Below, one piece after another: positions 60,570-64,000 of a stretch of 64,000 nt of DNA. Each line of letters begins with the position of its first letter. The first letter of the stretch is position 1. The position numbers were made by a program, and so were the translations under genes. The stretch is from an uncultured Ilyobacter sp. (GTDB lineage: Bacteria; Fusobacteriota; Fusobacteriia; Fusobacteriales; Fusobacteriaceae): NCBI RefSeq assembly GCF_963668515.1, contig NZ_OY764864.1:992001-1056000 (forward strand). The letters run 5' to 3'. The notes below the pieces were generated by a model. The model ran no database searches, was not told where the DNA came from, and saw only the letters and a program-made list of their open reading frames with translations.

Positions 60570-60600
60570 AAAAAGGAGAGGGCTGACCTCTCCTTTTTTT
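60570..60600 (+). terminator. Terminator of the leucine dehydrogenase-buk operon
   Basis: AAAAGGAGAGG pairs with CCTCTCCTTTT around GCTGA, then Ts. Confidence 0.85.
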
Positions 60601-60609
60601 ATGAGAATA

Positions 60610-61623
60610 TTAGATTTTTTTATCAACCAGTTCAGCTATCTTTTTAACATCTACCATAACTTCAGCAAATCCTGCAGGTGTAAGTGACTGTGCCCCGTCA
60701 CAAAGGGCATTTTCAGGATCATTATGAACCTCTATCATAAGTCCGTCTGCTCCTACAGCTGCTGCTGCCATAGCCAGATTTTTTACCATCCATCTCTTTC
60801 CTGTTGCATGGCTAGGATCTACTATTACAGGAAGATGTGTTAGTTTCTTTACAGCCAGTACTGCACTTAGATCTAGAGTATTTCTTGTGTATTTTTCAAA
60901 TGTTCTTATTCCTCTTTCACAAAGAATTACATTTGGATTTCCCTCTGACATTATGTACTCTGCAGACATTATCCATTCCTCTATAGTTGCCGACATACCT
61001 CTTTTAAGAAGTACTGGCGTTTGAGTTTTTCCAAGTGCCTTCAGCAAGTCAAAGTTCTGCATGTTTCTAGCCCCTACCTGAATTATGTCTACATCTTCTA
61101 CAAATTTATCCACAAGTGAAGGAGACATAATCTCAGTTACTATAGGCATACCTGTAATTTTTCTGGCTTCTTTCAGAAGATCGAGTCCTTCTAATTCTAG
61201 CCCTTGGAATGCATATGGAGATGTTCTAGGTTTGAAGGCCCCTCCTCTTAAGATTTGAGAACCTGCTGCTTTCACCCCTTCTGCTACTTCTATTATTTGA
61301 TCTCTTGATTCTACAGAACAAGGTCCTGACATAATTGTGAAGTTACCTCCACCGATTTTTATTCCCTTTACATCTATTACAGTGTCTTCACTTTTTAGAA
61401 CCCTATTAGCCTTTTTAAAAGGTTCCTGAATTCTAGTAACTGTTTCCACACCTGGAAGACCCTCTATACTACCCATATCCAATCCAGAAGTATCCCCTAT
61501 AACTCCTATGATTCTGTATTCCTCACCGTTTATATCATGTACTCCCAGTCCTTTTTTCTTGAGAGTATCCATTATCTTTTCTATTACACTCCACTCAGCA
61601 TCTTTTTTCATCTTTATTATCAT
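60610..61623 (-). CDS. aroF: 3-deoxy-7-phosphoheptulonate (DAHP) synthase, AroF/TM0343 type
   Basis: This 337-aa protein has an N-terminal ferredoxin-like regulatory domain (residues 1-70). The type I-beta barrel follows: IMSGPCSVES, ILRGGAFKPRTSPYAFQGL, QVGARNMQNFDLL, LLKRGMSATIEEW, CERGIRTFE and VDPSHATGKRW. It condenses PEP and erythrose-4-phosphate, the entry step to aromatic amino acids. The N-terminal domain suggests feedback by Tyr or Phe. Single gene. Confidence 0.93.
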   Translation of the reverse strand: MIIKMKKDAEWSVIEKIMDTLKKKGLGVHDINGEEYRIIGVIGDTSGLDMGSIEGLPGVETVTRIQEPFKKANRVLKSEDTVIDVKGIKIGGGNFTIMSGPCSVESRDQIIEVAEGVKAAGSQILRGGAFKPRTSPYAFQGLELEGLDLLKEARKITGMPIVTEIMSPSLVDKFVEDVDIIQVGARNMQNFDLLKALGKTQTPVLLKRGMSATIEEWIMSAEYIMSEGNPNVILCERGIRTFEKYTRNTLDLSAVLAVKKLTHLPVIVDPSHATGKRWMVKNLAMAAAAVGADGLMIEVHNDPENALCDGAQSLTPAGFAEVMVDVKKIAELVDKKI

Positions 61624-61988
61624 TTTTAATCCCCCTTATTTGCTAAAACTTAAGTTTAAATAAATTTGTGTGATTGCCTCAAACTTATTTTTCTATTTGA
61701 TACATTGTATCCTATTGTAACTTTTGCAGATAGATAACAATTTTTTTTTTAATGTGTTCGTACTTTTTATAATTAAGACCCCATATTTATTGATTTTATA
61801 CCTTTTAATCCCATAAAAATTTGTAGGAATCATTGGGTTTCTTTTTATTTTTTTTGGTTCTTTTCAATTAAAATTAACTAAATTTAGTCTCTAAAAATAG
61901 CATTAGATAAAGAAAGAGACCCTCTTCGATTATCCTTTGAAGAAGGTCTCAGCCAAAATTTTAAACTTTTATCCAAAAATAAGCTATT
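61624..61988. other. Intergenic stretch between DAHP synthase and the lactate permease operon
   Basis: Mostly A+T-rich DNA with no gene seen; one terminator hairpin lies at 61908-61951. Confidence 0.45.
61908..61951 (-). terminator. Terminator of the lactate permease operon
   Basis: On the minus strand GAGACC, TTCTTC pairs with GAAGAG, GGTCTC, followed by TTTCTTT. It lies 38 bp past the 55-aa gene. Confidence 0.7.
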
Positions 61989-62156
61989 TTATTTATCTGT
62001 TTCTCTATCAAAAATTTTCCTGTTTTTATGATAAAATTCAATCTCTTCTATGGTTACTGCCAGAGGGCTTAAGTATATCTTATTCTGTATCTCTTTGTAT
62101 TTTTCCATAAGGTCCTCTTGCCCCTTATATATAAAACATCCCTCACATCTTTCCAT
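61989..62156 (-). CDS. 55-aa CxxC small protein coupled to lactate permease
   Basis: The ATG at 62156 is one base past the lactate permease stop (TAG-A-ATG), so translation should be coupled. The product starts MERCEGCFIYKGQEDL, with one C-x2-C pair, then a helical charged region (EKYKEIQNKIYL, VTIEEIEFYHKNRKIF). No family recognised. A terminator follows, closing a two-gene operon. Confidence 0.6.
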   Translation of the reverse strand: MERCEGCFIYKGQEDLMEKYKEIQNKIYLSPLAVTIEEIEFYHKNRKIFDRETDK

Positions 62157-62157
62157 T

Positions 62158-63831
62158 CTACAGTACTCCGTTGGCTACGAATCCTAGTAGGCCTACTACC
62201 ACTGCGTAAAACATTGCGGCAGGAAGGGTCTTTCTTATTATATTACCCTCTTCTCCTGTTAGCCCTACCACTGCTGCTGCAGCTACCACATTATGTATGC
62301 ATATCATGTTTCCTGCTGCTCCTCCTATTACCTGCTGAGCCAGTACAACAGTTGGATTAATCCCAACTGAATTAGCTACCTGATACTGAATAGGAGAGAA
62401 AGTCAGAGTGGATACTGTCGCTGAACCGGTTATAAAGGCCCCTAATTCACCTAGAAAAGGAGCTATTCCAAGCCAGCTTCCTTGAAATACAGAAGATAAG
62501 ATATTAGACAAGTAATTTGGCATCCCTATTCCCACTGCAGAATTTGCCGAATTACTGAAAATCTGAACAACAGCAAGTGTAAAGCAAAGAGCTACCGAAG
62601 CATTTTTTACAGAATTCAGTGTTTCCTTGGTTGCTTTTTTAAGTGCCTTCCCATCTCCCTTTAGAGATAATAAAGCTATAAGTGAAGCAATTGCCAGTAC
62701 AGTTCCAGGAGAATAAAGTATCTGCCATTTAGAGGTAACACCCTCTCCCAAAATGTTTCTCCAGCTAAAGTCAGCATGGGTAAGAACAAATTTTTTCACA
62801 GGTAGTACAATCCTAGTTATAAGAAGCATCATTACTACTGCCATATAGGGCATCCAGGCTGAAAAAATATCTTTTGCAGAAACTGATTCTGATAAAGTTA
62901 TTGTCCCATTTTCATTAAAGGTCACCCTTCCTCCTGGAGTTTTCTTTTTCTCAGGAGTGCTAGTTTTGGCCTCTACCTCATTCTCTTCCATAGCTTCAGT
63001 CTTCCACTCGCTATTTTTAGGCATCAATATACCTTTCTTAGCAGTAAAACAAGATACTACAAGCCCTGTGAGAGATGCAAGTATAGACACGAATTCCGCC
63101 CCCAAAAAAGTGGAATAAAGTATAGCCGAACCTGCATAAGATGCCCCGACTAAAATTGACCAAGGAAGTATTTCAAAGGCTGCCTTAAAAGATTTTTCCT
63201 TACCGAAAAATTTAGTTAGCATCATAATAATTACTGTAGGAAGTAGTGTCGCAGTTATCAGATCCATTCTTGTTACAGTTCTTCCTATAAGGTCAAAGAA
63301 TTCAGGGTTGGCTCCTGGGATATTTCCTAACCCAACAATAATAGGAGTCCCTACTGCTCCGAAAGATACGGGACTACTGTCTCCTATAAGTGCTATAGAG
63401 GCTGCTGCCAATGGATTGAAGCCCAATGCCACAAGAAAAGGCCCGGCAACTGCAGCAGGAGTTCCAAAACCTGCTGCCCCCTCTATAAGTGCTACAAAGA
63501 AGGCACCTACAATAACCGCCTGGACTCTCATGTCCTTGGTAACACTGCTAAATCCTCTTTTTATTATGTCCACTCCCCCTGTATGGGTCATGACTTTTAA
63601 AAGTAAAATAGCCCCGAATAATATCCATAGTATGGTGATCGACTTGTGCACTCCCTGAAGTATTGAAGCTGTTATTATGTCTCCACCCATTCCCCACACA
63701 CCAAAAGCTGACACCAAAAATATAACAAAGGTCAAAAACATCCCTTTTTTTGCAGGCATTCTCAAAACTACCAAAAATATCAAAGGCAACAAAATAGGCA
63801 TCATAGCCACTAAAATCTGAATTATTTTCAT
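62158..63831 (-). CDS. lctP: L-lactate permease
   Basis: This 557-aa protein has 12 or more helices and the family landmarks [74 protein letters not shown] and [20 protein letters not shown]. It imports lactate with protons. The start follows GGGGGGAAGT. It is first in an operon with the 55-aa CxxC protein; no lactate dehydrogenase is in view. Confidence 0.93.
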   Translation of the reverse strand: MKIIQILVAMMPILLPLIFLVVLRMPAKKGMFLTFVIFLVSAFGVWGMGGDIITASILQGVHKSITILWILFGAILLLKVMTHTGGVDIIKRGFSSVTKDMRVQAVIVGAFFVALIEGAAGFGTPAAVAGPFLVALGFNPLAAASIALIGDSSPVSFGAVGTPIIVGLGNIPGANPEFFDLIGRTVTRMDLITATLLPTVIIMMLTKFFGKEKSFKAAFEILPWSILVGASYAGSAILYSTFLGAEFVSILASLTGLVVSCFTAKKGILMPKNSEWKTEAMEENEVEAKTSTPEKKKTPGGRVTFNENGTITLSESVSAKDIFSAWMPYMAVVMMLLITRIVLPVKKFVLTHADFSWRNILGEGVTSKWQILYSPGTVLAIASLIALLSLKGDGKALKKATKETLNSVKNASVALCFTLAVVQIFSNSANSAVGIGMPNYLSNILSSVFQGSWLGIAPFLGELGAFITGSATVSTLTFSPIQYQVANSVGINPTVVLAQQVIGGAAGNMICIHNVVAAAAVVGLTGEEGNIIRKTLPAAMFYAVVVGLLGFVANGVL

Positions 63832-64000
63832 CTACTTCCCCCCTATAAAAACATCACAATAATCAGGCAAACAATATAAAAATTCAATCCATTTACACAC
63901 CACTTAGCTATAAAATTATTTCTGTTTAACATTTAACTGTTGTTGGTTATAAAACTTTATATAAAGAAAGGAAGTAATGATAAATTTTTATGCCTATCTT

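Noticed and set aside
61780-61860. Plus-strand terminator AATCCCA...TGGGTTT near 61.8 kb
   Set aside because: The loop is over 20 bases and no plus-strand gene ends nearby.

Overview
The window looks like chromosome from a Fusobacteriota member of the Ilyobacter/Propionigenium type. This is an inference from low G+C (roughly one third), heavy ATA/AGA codon use, an anaerobic fermentative gene set (two iron-containing alcohol dehydrogenases, butyrate kinase, leucine dehydrogenase, lactate permease) and many lipoproteins alongside radical-SAM and ferredoxin-type enzymes. No rRNA, tRNA or CRISPR was found.

Layout. 1-5.0 kb: sulfur assimilation (3' end of a CysN-type GTPase fused to a degenerate APS-kinase domain, then a siroheme sulfite/nitrite reductase on the other strand), a MarR-like regulator, two tiny Cys-rich proteins and a truncated methyltransferase. 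5.1-7.9 kb: RCK potassium channel, an encapsulated ferritin plus encapsulin shell operon, and a lipoprotein. 7.9-11.4 kb: a dead IS1182-type element, an A+T-rich gene-poor stretch and a long intergenic repeat. 11.4-19.9 kb: housekeeping genes (tyrosine recombinase, RsuA, LysM/M23 endopeptidase, ferritin-VIT1 iron transporter, GlgX, nitroreductase, endonuclease IV). 20.0-29.5 kb: an accessory island of Mu-like phage debris that encloses a reverse transcriptase-SLATT system and a divergent HTH operon. 29.6-49 kb: mostly housekeeping and redox genes. 49.4-64 kb: FAD dehydrogenase, a two-component system beside a DAACS symporter, MerR with a damaged YqhD-like reductase, leucine dehydrogenase plus butyrate kinase, DAHP synthase, and lactate permease with a 55-aa partner.

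Most notable. (i) At 22.1-25.0 kb a defence-like module: a strong promoter, a roughly 112-nt RNA closed by a 9-bp terminal stem, a reverse transcriptase, and a translationally coupled SLATT-like membrane protein. Here it is broken by an IS3-family insertion, and the catalytic VDD segment lies inverted on the opposite strand. (ii) Five copies of a non-coding element with terminal inverted repeats and interchangeable cores (145-580 bp), one ending 2 bp from a stop codon. (iii) The octamer TATAG(A/G)GG is strongly over-represented on both strands. (iv) Several small genes with good ribosome binding sites (22, 40, 53, 53 and 55 aa). (v) A MerR operator with the classic 19-bp spacer in front of merR and a YqhD-like gene that carries an in-frame deletion between two GGGSV-coding repeats.

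All functions are read by eye from protein motifs; no database search was possible.
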